64,000 nucleotides of DNA from Methylobacterium nonmethylotrophicum (GCF_004745635.1 NZ_SRLB01000006.1:124001-188000); one strand, 5' to 3'. Positions 50,968 to 59,850 are shown, counted from the stretch's first letter. The notes: generated from the letters alone by a model not told the origin. Made by a program: numbers and translations.

Positions 50968-51726
50968 GTGGCGGCGATCTATCCGGACCTTGCGGGCAAG
51001 GTCGTGGTGGTGACGGGCGGCGGCTCCGGCATCGGAGCGGAGCTGGTCCGGCACTTCGCCCGGCAAAAGGCCCGGGTCGGGTTCCTCGACATCGCGGCGG
51101 AGCCCTCGCGGGCGCTCGCCTCCGAACTCGAGGGTGAGGGGTTCGCGGTCGCCTTCGAGCACGCCGACGTCACCGACATCCCGGCGCTCAAGGCCGCGAT
51201 CGGCCGGATCCGCGACCGTTTCGGCCCGGTCGACGTGCTGATGAACAACGCCGCCCATGACGAGCGCCACGCCACCGAGGAGGTGACGGAGGCCTACTGG
51301 GACGGCCGCATCGCCGTGAACCTCAAGCACCAGTTCTTCGCCGCGCAAGCCGTCCTGCCCGACATGAAGGCGAAGGGCGCTGGCGCCATCGTCAATTTCG
51401 GCTCGGTCTCGTGGATGATCGGCCAGGGCGGCATGGCGGCCTACACCGCCTGCAAGTCGGGGGTGATCGGGCTCACCCGCTCGCTCGCCCGGGATTTCGG
51501 CCCCTATGGCATCCGCGTCAACGCGCTGGCGCCGGGCTGGATCATGACCGAGCGCCAGCTCGCCCTCTGGGTGACCCCGGAATCCGACGCCGAGATCAAC
51601 GCCCGCCAGTGCCTCAAGCGCAAGCTGGTGCCGGCGGACGTCGCCCGCTTTGCCGTCTTCCTCGCCTCGGAGGAGGCCGGCGCCTGCACCAACCAGCACT
51701 ACGTCGTCGACGGCGGCTGGGTGTGA
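50968..51726 (+). CDS. SDR sugar 1-dehydrogenase (xylose/arabinose/galactose type)
   Basis: 252 aa from GTG 50968, with GGGAGGAAGC just upstream; an in-frame GTG at 50929 lies in the probable operator. N-terminus [18 protein letters not shown] closely follows Caulobacter XylB (SAIYPSLKGKRVVITGGG). Catalytic set intact: [24 protein letters not shown] (Tyr-x3-Lys). C-terminus [12 protein letters not shown]. Oxidises an aldose to its 1,5- or 1,4-lactone with NAD(P). Leads the chvE-gguA-gguB genes. Sugar specificity undecided. Confidence 0.88.
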   Translation: MAAIYPDLAGKVVVVTGGGSGIGAELVRHFARQKARVGFLDIAAEPSRALASELEGEGFAVAFEHADVTDIPALKAAIGRIRDRFGPVDVLMNNAAHDERHATEEVTEAYWDGRIAVNLKHQFFAAQAVLPDMKAKGAGAIVNFGSVSWMIGQGGMAAYTACKSGVIGLTRSLARDFGPYGIRVNALAPGWIMTERQLALWVTPESDAEINARQCLKRKLVPADVARFAVFLASEEAGACTNQHYVVDGGWV

Positions 51727-51730
51727 GGCA

Positions 51731-51755
51731 CGAGCCGGCGCCCCACGCCGGCTCG
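51731..51755 (+). terminator. Strong hairpin after the sugar dehydrogenase
   Basis: Perfect 10-bp stem CGAGCCGGCG / CGCCGGCTCG with a CCCCA loop, 5 nt after the stop codon. No T-run; may protect the upstream mRNA or reduce read-through into chvE. Confidence 0.55.
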
Positions 51756-51828
51756 CGTCAGGGCAGGGCGATCGACGGACAGTCGCGACCCGGCCGACAG
51801 ACATGATGCGGAAATCATCGGACCGGCA

Positions 51829-51847
51829 GAATTGCAGGGTGCAATTC
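51829..51847. promoter_or_regulatory. Perfect palindrome upstream of chvE, candidate operator
   Basis: GAATTGCA-GGG-TGCAATTC, two exact 8-bp arms, ends 60 bp before the chvE start codon. The inner TTGCA-N3-TGCAA fits a LysR-type T-N11-A box; in Agrobacterium chvE is controlled by the LysR protein GbpR. Whether the LysR gene at 56343 acts here is unknown. Confidence 0.55.
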
Positions 51848-51907
51848 GACCGGGCGCCCATCACCGGCAGCCCCGCGCGACGAAGATGCGGGGATTTGGG
51901 AGGAACC

Positions 51908-52972
51908 ATGACGTCGTTCGTCGCCCTCATCGGCGGGGCCCTGATGGCCGCCGCGATGCTCGCATCCCCGGCCCACGCCCAGCAGAAGGGCAAGATCGGG
52001 GTGTCGATGCCGACGAAATCCTCGGCGCGCTGGATCGCCGACGGCCAGGGCCTGGTCCAGGCGCTGAAGGCCAAGGGCTATGGCGCCGACCTGCAATACG
52101 CCGAGGACGAGATCCCCAACCAGCTCTCGCAGATCGAGAACATGATCACCACCGGCGCCAAGGTGCTGGTGATCGCGGCGATCGACGGCACCACCCTGTC
52201 GGACGTGCTGCAGCAGGCGAGCGACCGCGGCATCAAGGTCATCGCCTATGACCGCCTGATCCGCGGCTCGAAGAACGTCGACTACTACGCCACCTTCGAC
52301 AATTTCCAGGTCGGCGTGCTCCAGGGCAGCTACATCGTCGACAAGCTCGGCCTGAAGGACGGCAAGGGGCCGTTCACGATCGAGCTGTTCGGCGGCTCGC
52401 CGGACGACAACAACGCGTACTTCTTCTATGACGGCGCGATGTCGGTGCTGAAGCCCTACATCGATTCCGGCAAGCTGTCCGTGCCGAGCAAGCAGCTTGG
52501 GATGGACAAGGTCTCGACCCTGCGCTGGGACGGCGCGGCGGCCCAGGCCCGGATGGACAACCTGCTCTCCGCCTTCTACGGCAACAAGCGCCTCGACGCG
52601 GTGCTTTCGCCCTATGACGGCATCTCGATCGGCATCATCTCGTCGCTGAAGGGCGTCGGCTACGGCTCGTCCGACCAGCCGATGCCGGTCATCACCGGCC
52701 AGGACGCCGAGGTGCCCTCCGTCAAGGCGATCGTGCGCGGCGACCAGAGCATGACGGTGTTCAAGGACACCCGCGAGCTCGCCAAGGTCACGAGCGACAT
52801 GGTCGACGCGATCTCGTCCGGCGGCCAGGTCCAGGTCAACGACACCAAGACCTACAACAACGGCGTCAAGGTGGTGCCGTCCTACCTGCTGAAGCCGGTG
52901 GCGGTCGACAAGTCCAACTGGGAGAAGACGCTGGTCGAGAGCGGCTACTACAAGGCGTCGCAGGTGAAGTGA
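51908..52972 (+). CDS. chvE: ChvE-type multiple-sugar-binding periplasmic protein
   Basis: 354 aa; GGGAGGAACC directly precedes ATG 51908. Signal peptide ends AHAQ. Nearly every block matches Agrobacterium ChvE as I recall it: [88 protein letters not shown] and [21 protein letters not shown]. Binds galactose, glucose, arabinose, xylose and similar aldoses and feeds GguAB. In plant-associated bacteria ChvE also signals to VirA, but no virA is seen here. Confidence 0.94.
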   Translation: MTSFVALIGGALMAAAMLASPAHAQQKGKIGVSMPTKSSARWIADGQGLVQALKAKGYGADLQYAEDEIPNQLSQIENMITTGAKVLVIAAIDGTTLSDVLQQASDRGIKVIAYDRLIRGSKNVDYYATFDNFQVGVLQGSYIVDKLGLKDGKGPFTIELFGGSPDDNNAYFFYDGAMSVLKPYIDSGKLSVPSKQLGMDKVSTLRWDGAAAQARMDNLLSAFYGNKRLDAVLSPYDGISIGIISSLKGVGYGSSDQPMPVITGQDAEVPSVKAIVRGDQSMTVFKDTRELAKVTSDMVDAISSGGQVQVNDTKTYNNGVKVVPSYLLKPVAVDKSNWEKTLVESGYYKASQVK

Positions 52973-54558
52973 TGGCGGCGTCCCCGGCTCCGCGCGTGGC
53001 GCCGAGCGCATCCCCGATCCTGGAGATGCGCGGCATCACCAAGGCGTTCCCGGGCGTGAAGGCGCTCGACAACGTCGCCCTCGCCGTCCGCGCCGGCGAG
53101 ATCCACGCCGTCTGCGGCGAGAACGGGGCCGGGAAGTCGACCCTGATGAAGGTGCTGAGCGGGGTCTACCCCGCCGGCTCCTACGACGGCAGCATCCTGT
53201 TCGACGGCGAGGAGCGGCGCTTCTCGGGCATTCCGGACAGCGAGGCTCTGGGCATCATCATCATCCACCAGGAGCTCGCCCTGGTGCCGCTCCTGTCGAT
53301 CGCCGAGAACATCTTCCTCGGCAACGAGGCGGCCTCGCGCCTCGGCGTGATCGACTGGCCGGTCGCCATGGCGCGCACCCGCGATCTGCTGACCCGCGTC
53401 GGCCTGAACGAGGCGCCCGAGACCCTGGTGACGGATCTCGGCGTCGGCAAGCAGCAGCTCGTCGAGATCGCCAAGGCCCTGTCGAAGCGGGTGCGGCTCC
53501 TCATCCTCGACGAGCCGACCGCCTCGCTCAACGAGACCGACAGCGACGCGCTGCTCACGCTCCTGGAGGCCTTCCGCCGGCAGGGCATCACCTCGATCCT
53601 GATCTCGCACAAGCTCAACGAGATCGCCCGGGTCGCCGACAGCGTCACGATCCTGCGCGACGGCGCCAGCGTCGAGACCCTGCCCCGCGCGGCGATGCTG
53701 GGCCCGGACGGGCGGCTCAACGAGGACCGGATCATCAAGGGCATGGTCGGGCGCGACCTCGCCCACCGCTACCCGCCGCGGGAGGGCGTCGCCATCGGCG
53801 AGCCGCTGCTCGAGGTCAAGGGCTGGAGCGTGCGCCATCCGCTCCATCCCGACCGGCTGGCGGTGGAGGACGTGAGCCTCACCGTGCGCCGCGGCGAGGT
53901 CGTCGGCATGGCGGGCCTGCTCGGCGCCGGGCGGACCGAGTTCGCCATGAGCCTGTTCGGCGGCGCCTACGGCACGCGCGTCGCCGGCGAGGCGCGCTTG
54001 AGGGGCGAGCCCGCCGATCTCGGCAGCGTCGAGAAGGCGATCGCGGCGGGCCTCGCCTACGCCACCGAGGACCGGAAGGGCTACGGCCTGGTGCTGCACG
54101 AGGACATCCGCACCAACGTGTCGCTGGCCAACCTCGCGGGCGTCGCCGCGAAGGGCGTGATCGACGAGGACCGGGAGCGGGCCGTGGCCGAGCGCTACCG
54201 CGAGCGCCTGCGGATCCGCTCGTCGGGCATCGACCAGGCCACCGTCAACCTCTCGGGCGGCAACCAGCAGAAGGTCGTGCTGAGCAAGTGGCTCTTCGCC
54301 GACCCGGACGTGCTGATCCTCGACGAGCCGACCCGCGGCATCGACGTCGGCGCCAAGTACGAGATCTACGCGATCATCAACGACCTCGCTGCCCAAGGAA
54401 AGGGCGTGCTGATCATCTCCTCGGAGATGCCCGAGCTGCTCGGGATGTGCGACCGCATCCTCGTCATGAACCGGGGCCGCATCGTCGGCGAGCTTCCGGC
54501 GGCGCAAGCCTCGCAGGAGGCGATCATGCGGGCCATCGTCACCTCGGGAGGACACTAG
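52972..54558 (+). CDS. gguA: Sugar ABC transporter ATP-binding protein GguA
   Basis: 528 aa. ATG 52972 overlaps the chvE stop by one base (TGATG). Two ABC domains as in MglA/XylG: first Walker [17 protein letters not shown], signature region [16 protein letters not shown], Walker [12 protein letters not shown]; second domain with the usual degenerate Walker [10 protein letters not shown], signature [16 protein letters not shown] and [15 protein letters not shown]. Powers ChvE-dependent sugar uptake. Confidence 0.93.
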   Translation: MAASPAPRVAPSASPILEMRGITKAFPGVKALDNVALAVRAGEIHAVCGENGAGKSTLMKVLSGVYPAGSYDGSILFDGEERRFSGIPDSEALGIIIIHQELALVPLLSIAENIFLGNEAASRLGVIDWPVAMARTRDLLTRVGLNEAPETLVTDLGVGKQQLVEIAKALSKRVRLLILDEPTASLNETDSDALLTLLEAFRRQGITSILISHKLNEIARVADSVTILRDGASVETLPRAAMLGPDGRLNEDRIIKGMVGRDLAHRYPPREGVAIGEPLLEVKGWSVRHPLHPDRLAVEDVSLTVRRGEVVGMAGLLGAGRTEFAMSLFGGAYGTRVAGEARLRGEPADLGSVEKAIAAGLAYATEDRKGYGLVLHEDIRTNVSLANLAGVAAKGVIDEDRERAVAERYRERLRIRSSGIDQATVNLSGGNQQKVVLSKWLFADPDVLILDEPTRGIDVGAKYEIYAIINDLAAQGKGVLIISSEMPELLGMCDRILVMNRGRIVGELPAAQASQEAIMRAIVTSGGH

Positions 54559-54562
54559 CGCC

Positions 54563-55768
54563 ATGAGCGACACCGCCACCCCCCTCCAGGCCCCGCGCCC
54601 CCCGGCCGTCATGGGCTTCAACGCCAAGGCGTTCTCCGGCTCGCTGCGCGACTACGGCATGATCCTGTGCCTCGTCGGCATCGTGATCTTCTTCCAGTTC
54701 TTCACCGACGGGGCGCTCCTGCGCCCGCTCAACCTCACCAACCTGGTGCTGCAGAACAGCTACATCGTCGTGATGGCGCTCGGGATGCTGCTCGTCATCG
54801 TGGCCGGGCACATCGACCTGTCCGTCGGCTCGACCGCGGGCTTCATCGGGGCCTTCGCCGCGGTGCTGATGGTGCAGATGGGCCTCCACCCGCTCCCGGC
54901 GACGCTCGCCTGCCTCGTCGCCGGCGGGCTCATCGGCGCCGCGCAGGGCTGGTGGGTCGCGTACCTGCGCATCCCGTCCTTCATCGTGACGCTCGCCGGC
55001 ATGCTGGTGTTCAAGGGCCTGACCCTGGCGCTGCTCGCCGGCCAGTCGGTCGGGCCGTTCCCGCCCGACTTCCAGAAGCTCAGCTCCGGCTTCATCCCGG
55101 ACGTGGTCACGGGCGGCTCGCTGCGCGTCACCTCGGTCCTCGTCGGCGTCGCGCTGGCGCTGATCCTCGTCGGCTCGAACCTGCGCCGGCGCATCGGCCA
55201 GCAGCGCCAGGGCTTCACCGCGGAGCCGATGGCCGCCTTCGCGCTCAAGAACGCGCTGGTCGCCGCCGTCATCGTCGCCTTCAGCACCTGGCTCGCCACC
55301 TATCGCGGCCTGCCGAACGTGCTGATCGTGATGTTCGCGCTGATCCTGCTCTACCGCTTCGTGACGAGCCGAATGGTGATCGGCCGGCGGATCTACGCGC
55401 TCGGCGGCAACGAGAAGGCGGCGAAGCTCTCCGGCATCAACACCGAGCGCCTGACCTTCCTGACCTTCGTCAACATGGGGGTGCTGGCCGCGCTCGCCGG
55501 CCTGATCTTCGCCGCCCGCCTCAACACCGCGACCCCGAAGGCGGGCTTGGGCTTCGAGCTCGACGTGATCGCCGCCTGCTTCATCGGCGGCGCCTCGGCC
55601 TCGGGCGGCGTCGGCAAGGTCACGGGCGCGGTGGTCGGCGCGCTGATCATGGGCGTGATGAACAACGGCATGTCGATCCTCGGCATCGGCATCGACTACC
55701 AGCAGGTCATCAAGGGGCTGGTGCTGCTGGGGGCGGTCAGCATCGACCAGTATTATCGCAAGCGGTAG
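54563..55768 (+). CDS. gguB: Sugar ABC transporter permease GguB
   Basis: 401 aa, about ten membrane helices, BPD_transp_2 family. GGGAGG precedes ATG 54563, 4 nt after gguA. Family marks: VVMALGMLLVIVAGHIDLSVGS, YLRIPSFIVTLAGMLVFKG, IYALGGNEKAAKLSGI, and FIGGASASGGVGKVTGAVVG. Forms the membrane channel of the ChvE-GguA-GguB importer. The third Agrobacterium gene, gguC, is absent. Confidence 0.93.
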   Translation: MSDTATPLQAPRPPAVMGFNAKAFSGSLRDYGMILCLVGIVIFFQFFTDGALLRPLNLTNLVLQNSYIVVMALGMLLVIVAGHIDLSVGSTAGFIGAFAAVLMVQMGLHPLPATLACLVAGGLIGAAQGWWVAYLRIPSFIVTLAGMLVFKGLTLALLAGQSVGPFPPDFQKLSSGFIPDVVTGGSLRVTSVLVGVALALILVGSNLRRRIGQQRQGFTAEPMAAFALKNALVAAVIVAFSTWLATYRGLPNVLIVMFALILLYRFVTSRMVIGRRIYALGGNEKAAKLSGINTERLTFLTFVNMGVLAALAGLIFAARLNTATPKAGLGFELDVIAACFIGGASASGGVGKVTGAVVGALIMGVMNNGMSILGIGIDYQQVIKGLVLLGAVSIDQYYRKR

Positions 55769-56048
55769 AGGCGGCTGGTCGGCCGCGAGACAGAAGCTCA
55801 GCCACGGTTTCTGCCATCCACCCTGTCATGCCGGGCTCACTGACGGCGAGAACCCGGGATCCATAACGGCTGGTTGGAGAACGAGGCGGAAGCGATCCGC
55901 CTCATCCTGGAGCGTCGGCGGTTATGGATCCCGGGCTCCGTTGCGCGGCTCCGGGATGACGAGGGAGGGCTATCGTTACCGTCGAGAGGGTCGACAGGTG
56001 CCCGGGCGGCCGTATCCGCCCGCCGAGGGGCCGTACGGCGCGAGAGCC
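55769..56048. other. Intergenic region after gguB, filled by a REPIN-like element
   Basis: 280 bp. The REP pair occupies 55824-55963 (separate entry). The remaining 85 bp towards the small peptide gene show nothing recognisable. Confidence 0.5.
55824..55963. repeat. REPIN-like inverted REP pair
   Basis: Plus copy at 55824-55867 and inverted copy at 55921-55963. Their inner ends form a perfect 15-bp inverted repeat: CCCGGGATCCATAAC (55853-55867) and GTTATGGATCCCGGG (55921-55935). The 53-bp loop between them carries its own perfect hairpin GAGGCGGA-AGCGA-TCCGCCTC (55883-55903). The whole could fold into one long cruciform. Confidence 0.75.
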
Positions 56049-56192
56049 TCAGCGCCAGCGGGGCGGCAGCGGCTGCGGGTTCAGGCCGCCGGCGGCCCCG
56101 GCCAGTGCGGTGTCCGACAGGACGGTCTCGTCGGCGGCCTGCTTCGGGGCAGCCTGCTTCCGGTCGGAAGATGTCTTGAAGATCTTGAGCAT
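56049..56192 (-). CDS. 47-residue peptide with double-glycine-leader-like N-part and Pro-rich core
   Basis: ATG 56192 is preceded by AAGGAG with ideal 7-nt spacing, so translation is very likely. The peptide begins MLKIFKTSSDRKQAAPKQAA, continues ETV, then has LSDTALAGAAGG, which fits the double-glycine leader pattern LSxxxLxxxxGG of exported peptides and Nif11/GG-type RiPP precursors. After the GG only 11 residues remain: LNPQPLPPRWR. I recall other short proteobacterial proteins ending in LNPQPLPP-type tails, without known function. No C39-peptidase ABC exporter or modifying enzyme lies nearby. It is an orphan between the gguB REPIN and a LysR gene. Confidence 0.7.
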   Translation of the reverse strand: MLKIFKTSSDRKQAAPKQAADETVLSDTALAGAAGGLNPQPLPPRWR

Positions 56193-56342
56193 GTCCGGGC
56201 TCCTTGGCCTGCGATCAACTCGCCGGATCATCAGTACGACAGGTCATGCCGCGTTGAGGTGCGGCCTCGCACGCAGTATTGCCCGCTCGACGGTGCCCCG
56301 CAGCGATTCGAACTCTCGCGCAGCCCGAAGCCTCGTCCGGTC

Positions 56343-57275
56343 TCACGCCTCGCCGCCCCTGGCCCGCTCGCGCGCGGTCGCGAGCGCCGGGGCGCCGAAC
56401 CAGGTCGCCCGCATCGCCTCGCGCAGGAGCGCGCCGACCGCCGGGGCGTGCGGCCGGCCGCGGACGGTGACGAGGTTGACCTCACGCCAGAAGTCCGGCT
56501 CGACCAGCGGTCGGACGACCACGCCGGGATGGACCGCGCAGGAGCGCGGCATGAAGCCGAAGCCGAGCCCCGCCGCGATCATCGCCAGGATCCAGTCGTC
56601 GCGCTCGCTCCGGTAGATCGTCTCGCAATCAGTGCAGCCCTGCGCCTCCCAGATCGGGCCGGCATAGCCGCGGAACTCGCAGTTGAGGCGGTGGACGTAG
56701 TGCTGGCCGCTCAGGTCCTGCGGCCGCACCGCGTCGAGCGCGGCGAGGGGGTGCCTCGCCGCCACCGCGATCACCATCGGCTCGCGGAACAGCGCCAGGT
56801 GGTGGAGCCGCGGATCGGGCTCGCGGCCCGGCAGGCAGTAGAGCGCCACCTCCAGGCCGCCCGCGAGCAGGCGCTCCTCGAGGGCGCCGGCGCTGGCATC
56901 GACGATGTCGAGCTCCAGGCCGGGATCGCGCCCCCGCAGGCCGCCGATCAGACCGACCAGGGCGTCGGGCTGGATCGTGCACATCACCCCGAGGGTCAGG
57001 CGGGTGCGGCGCTGCCGGCCGAAGGCGCGGGCCTCGGCCTGCGCGGCTCGCGCCTTGGCGTAGACCTCCTCGAGATAGGGCCGCACGGTGCGACCGAGCT
57101 CCGAGAGCTGCGTGCCGGCGCGCTCGCGGTGGAAGAGCGCGCCGCCCAGCTCCTCCTCCAGGAAGCGGATCGCCCGGGTGAGGGAGGGCTGGGTGACGTT
57201 GCAGGCCTGGGCCGCGCGGGTGAAGTTGTGCTCCTCGCACAGGGCCAGGAAGTAGCGGACCTGATGCATCTCCAT
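56343..57275 (-). CDS. LysR-family transcriptional regulator
   Basis: 310 aa from ATG 57275. Helix-turn-helix: MEMHQVRYFLALCEEHNFTR, AAQACNVTQPSLTRAIRFLE, GALFHRERAGTQLSELG. Effector domain with LTLGVMCTIQPDALVGLIGG, LLAGGLEVALYCLPG, AAGLGFGFMPRSCAVHPG. Unusual Cys-rich patch near residues 215-230 (NCEFRGYAGPIWEAQGCTDC) with three cysteines, possibly redox-relevant. No divergent target is obvious; the neighbours are a peptide gene downstream and a small exported protein upstream, both on the same strand. Confidence 0.9.
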   Translation of the reverse strand: MEMHQVRYFLALCEEHNFTRAAQACNVTQPSLTRAIRFLEEELGGALFHRERAGTQLSELGRTVRPYLEEVYAKARAAQAEARAFGRQRRTRLTLGVMCTIQPDALVGLIGGLRGRDPGLELDIVDASAGALEERLLAGGLEVALYCLPGREPDPRLHHLALFREPMVIAVAARHPLAALDAVRPQDLSGQHYVHRLNCEFRGYAGPIWEAQGCTDCETIYRSERDDWILAMIAAGLGFGFMPRSCAVHPGVVVRPLVEPDFWREVNLVTVRGRPHAPAVGALLREAMRATWFGAPALATARERARGGEA

Positions 57276-57379
57276 CGTCGCCCTCCGCGGCGTGGGACCA
57301 CGACCCGCCGGGCCCCGGGCATCGGGGACGGGTCGCAGGCTACCACCGCGGCAGCGGGGCGGGAATGACGGCGCGGCCG

Positions 57380-57634
57380 TCAGCACCACGGGCAGGAGGG
57401 CCAGGCCGGCGGGTCGGACGGCCGCGAGGGCGCGGCCGTGCCGCGGGTCGCCGGCGGGGCCCGGCGTGCCATCCGGGGGCTCGCATCGTCGTAGCCGGTA
57501 TAGCGCGGGGGCATCGGCATCACGGTCTCGGCGGCCGCCCCCTGTCCCTCGGGGTGGAGGAGCGACTGCGTCCAGGCGCCGGCTGAGGTGGAGAGGGCGG
57601 CGAGCACGGCGCCGGCAAGGAGAAGGCTGCGCAT
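57380..57634 (-). CDS. Small exported protein, 84 aa, function unknown
   Basis: ATG 57634 opens a clean signal peptide (MRSLLLAGAVLAALSTSAGA), then WTQSLLHPEGQGAAAETVMP, MPPRYTGYDDASPRMARRAP and a Pro/Ser-rich end with two Cys (CPWC). The ribosome site is weak (AGGG). It lies 104 bp upstream of the LysR gene. No family recognised. Confidence 0.5.
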   Translation of the reverse strand: MRSLLLAGAVLAALSTSAGAWTQSLLHPEGQGAAAETVMPMPPRYTGYDDASPRMARRAPPATRGTAAPSRPSDPPAWPSCPWC

Positions 57635-57882
57635 CGGACGGGAACCCTTCGTGGAGGGCGGGGCGGGAGGCCTCGCTCTGTGAGAGGGATCATCGCCCCC
57701 CGGGGCCCGCGCCGGCCAATGCCGTTCGCCTATCGTGGCGATGCCGTCCGGCTCTGGGCAAGGCCGGCGGCAGTTGACGCTCCGCGGCGGATCGGCGCCT
57801 AAACGGGGCCTCGCGAACCGACACGGCGTCCGCGCCAGAGGGCTCCCGCGAGAGGAGCCCGAACCCGAGAGGAGCCCCCGTC

Positions 57883-58329
57883 ATGAGCCGCCTCGTCTAC
57901 GTGCTGAACGGCCCGAACCTGAACCTGCTCGGCAAGCGCCAGCCGCACATCTACGGCAGCGAGACGCTGGCCGACGTCGAGGCGTCCTGCCGGGCGCTCG
58001 CCGGCGAGCTGGGCCTCGAGATCCGCTTCCACCAGTCGAACCGCGAGTACGAGATCATCGACTGGATCCACGAGGCGCGCGAGACCGCCGGCGGCATCGT
58101 CATCAACCCGGCGGCCTTCACCCACACCTCGGTGGCGATCCTCGACGCGCTCAACGCCTTCGACGCGCCGGTGATCGAGGTGCACATCTCGAACGTCCAC
58201 AAGCGCGAGGCCTTCCGCCACCACTCCTACGTCTCGCTCCGCGCCGACGGGGTGATCGCGGGCCTCGGCACGCAGGGCTACGGGCTGGCGCTGCGCCGCC
58301 TCGCGCAGCTGATCGACGCGCAGGGGTAA
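57883..58329 (+). CDS. aroQ: 3-dehydroquinate dehydratase, type II
   Basis: 148 aa. [21 protein letters not shown] at the start contains the catalytic Arg/Tyr loop (Y24); [34 protein letters not shown], and [17 protein letters not shown] with the catalytic His follow. Dodecameric enzyme of the shikimate pathway, or quinate breakdown. GAGAGGAGCC lies before ATG 57883. It is a stand-alone gene here without other aro genes. The 248 bp upstream show no other gene. Confidence 0.95.
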   Translation: MSRLVYVLNGPNLNLLGKRQPHIYGSETLADVEASCRALAGELGLEIRFHQSNREYEIIDWIHEARETAGGIVINPAAFTHTSVAILDALNAFDAPVIEVHISNVHKREAFRHHSYVSLRADGVIAGLGTQGYGLALRRLAQLIDAQG

Positions 58330-58394
58330 GCGCAGGTGGACCGGAGGCGGTCGCCCGCCCCCGGCCTTCTCGAACGTCCTGACGCTGGGGGTTA

Positions 58395-59156
58395 TCAGTC
58401 CGTCGAGAACCGGTAGTTCAGGCCGGCGCGCACGACGCCGAAATCCGCCTTGGGCTTGCCGAGGCCGTAATAGGCGTTGGTGGCGGCGTCGTAGACGAGG
58501 CCGCCGCTGCCGCCGTCGCGGTCGAGGCTGACGTAGAGCGCCTCGATCCGGGCGCTGAGGCGCTCGGTGATGGCGTACTCGACGCCGCCGCCGGCGGTCC
58601 AGCCGGTGCGGAAGGTCCCCGGCAGGGTGCCGGTGTAGTAGGAGGTGTTGGACGCCGTGCTGCCGCCGCCATACGCGAAGCCGCCGGTGCCGTAGACCAG
58701 GAAACGGTCGAAGGCGTAGCCGAGGCGGCCGCGCACGGTGCCGAACCAGTCGAGGCTGGGGCCGACATCGGTGAAGGTGGTGGTGCCGACGAGACCGCTG
58801 CGGGACCGCCCGAAGGTGGTGCCCTGGATGTCGGCCTCGGCGCCGATCACGAAGCCCGAGCCCGGCGTGAACTGGTAATTGTAGCCGATCTGGCCGCCGC
58901 CCACGAAGGCGGCGTCGCGGCTGCCCTCGGTCACCGTGCCGTAGGTGGCATCCGTGAAGGTGCCGCCCCCGCCGCCGAAACCGGCGCCGGCGTTCACGCC
59001 GGCATAGAAGCCGGTCCAGGTGAAGACCGGGACGGGGGTGAAGGCCGGCGGCGGGGCGGCCCGGCGCGGCAGGTCGGCGGCGTCGGCCGGTCCCATGAGG
59101 GCAGCCGTCAGGGCGAGCGCGCCGGCGAGGCCGAGCGCTTCGGTCAGTCTGGTCAT
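58395..59156 (-). CDS. Outer-membrane beta-barrel protein, Omp25/31 family
   Basis: 253 aa. Signal peptide ends near GPADA; the mature start ADLPRRAAPPPAFTPVPVF then WTGFYAGVNAGAGFGGGG is diagnostic for Hyphomicrobiales Omp25/31-like barrels. Alternating strands follow: FVGGGQIGYNYQF, DWFGTVRGRLGYAFDRFLVY, TGWTAGGGVEYAITERLSAR, and the last strand GVVRAGLNYRFSTD. An eight-stranded barrel is expected. Start ATG 59156. Confidence 0.9.
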   Translation of the reverse strand: MTRLTEALGLAGALALTAALMGPADAADLPRRAAPPPAFTPVPVFTWTGFYAGVNAGAGFGGGGGTFTDATYGTVTEGSRDAAFVGGGQIGYNYQFTPGSGFVIGAEADIQGTTFGRSRSGLVGTTTFTDVGPSLDWFGTVRGRLGYAFDRFLVYGTGGFAYGGGSTASNTSYYTGTLPGTFRTGWTAGGGVEYAITERLSARIEALYVSLDRDGGSGGLVYDAATNAYYGLGKPKADFGVVRAGLNYRFSTD

Positions 59157-59266
59157 CGGGGATGCCGTATGTGCGGTTCTTCGGGGAGGAGCCGGGGCGG
59201 CGGGCCGTCCGGGCTCGCGTCGTCGAGGCGGCCGCGCTCGGGGGCGGCCGCTTCGTCCGAACCGGG

Positions 59267-59476
59267 TCAGAGGTTCTGGACGATGCAGATCGCCTGGAGG
59301 GCGACCAGCACGATCGCGCCGCCGATGACGAGGCAGAGGGCGGCGACGATCACCGCCTCCCCGCCATCGGTCCGCTCGCGCCGGGCGCGGAGGGTGGGGC
59401 GGACGCCCTCGATCGCGGGAGCCGGGAAGGCTCGGCCGAGGGGGCGCGGGCGGTCGCTGCGCAGGGCTTCGAGCAT
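59267..59476 (-). CDS. Small single-span membrane protein, 69 aa
   Basis: ATG 59476 with AAGGAG 9 nt upstream. First 40 residues are basic (MLEALRSDRPRPLGRAF, RARRERTDGG), followed by one hydrophobic helix AVIVAALCLVIGGAIVLVAL and a short tail QAICIVQNL. Topology: cytoplasmic N-terminus. It begins 17 bp after the next small gene, probably one transcript. No family recognised. Confidence 0.6.
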   Translation of the reverse strand: MLEALRSDRPRPLGRAFPAPAIEGVRPTLRARRERTDGGEAVIVAALCLVIGGAIVLVALQAICIVQNL

Positions 59477-59493
59477 CGCGAGGGACTCCTTCG

Positions 59494-59703
59494 TCAGCGC
59501 GTCGCGGTGGACGGGGAGGCGGGGTGGGCGAGGTCGGCCAGCGTCGCGGCCGCCACCGGCATCCCGAGTCCGGCGATCACCGCGAGGCCGCGCACCAGCA
59601 TGGCGATCGGAAGCCGGGAGGCGGGCCGGCGCAGCGCGCCGCCGCCGAGCGTGAGAGGCTCCGGACCGTCCGAGCGGCACACCAGGGGGAGGGGAGAGGC
59701 CAT
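59494..59703 (-). CDS. Small membrane protein, 69 aa
   Basis: ATG 59703 with AGGAG 6 nt upstream. N-terminal 30 residues are polar (MASPLPLVCRSDGPEPLTLG), then LPIAMLVRGLAVIAGLGMPV forms a single hydrophobic segment. Ends ASPSTATR. Lies 17 bp upstream of the other small membrane-protein gene. Its promoter region holds the GTGGG-N7-CCCAC repeats. Function unknown. Confidence 0.55.
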   Translation of the reverse strand: MASPLPLVCRSDGPEPLTLGGGALRRPASRLPIAMLVRGLAVIAGLGMPVAAATLADLAHPASPSTATR

Positions 59704-59729
59704 CGGCGGCTCCTGCGTCTGATCTCGGC

Positions 59730-59826
59730 GTGGGAAAACTGACCACGGGCCATTTTCTATGTGGGCATATTTCCCACGTCAACAGGAAAACGGGCGCTGC
59801 CGCGCTTTTGTGGGATTGTGTCCCAC
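59730..59826. promoter_or_regulatory. Three GTGGG-N7-CCCAC-type inverted repeats in a divergent promoter region
   Basis: Copies at 59730-59746 (GTGGG-N7-ACCAC, one mismatch), 59761-59777 (GTGGG-CATATTT-CCCAC) and 59810-59826 (GTGGG-ATTGTGT-CCCAC). Start-to-start distances are 31 and 49 bp. They fill the gap between a small membrane-protein gene (start 59703, minus) and the DUF6502 gene (start 59851, plus). The repeated identical arms and spacing suggest a dimeric repressor or activator; no known factor is assigned. Confidence 0.6.
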
Positions 59827-59850
59827 GACGCCTCGGCTACAACGGCCGTA

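Noticed and set aside
51908..55768. Virulence (VirA-type) sugar sensing suggested by ChvE
   Set aside because: Only the sugar importer is present; no virA/virG or T-DNA functions are in the window.
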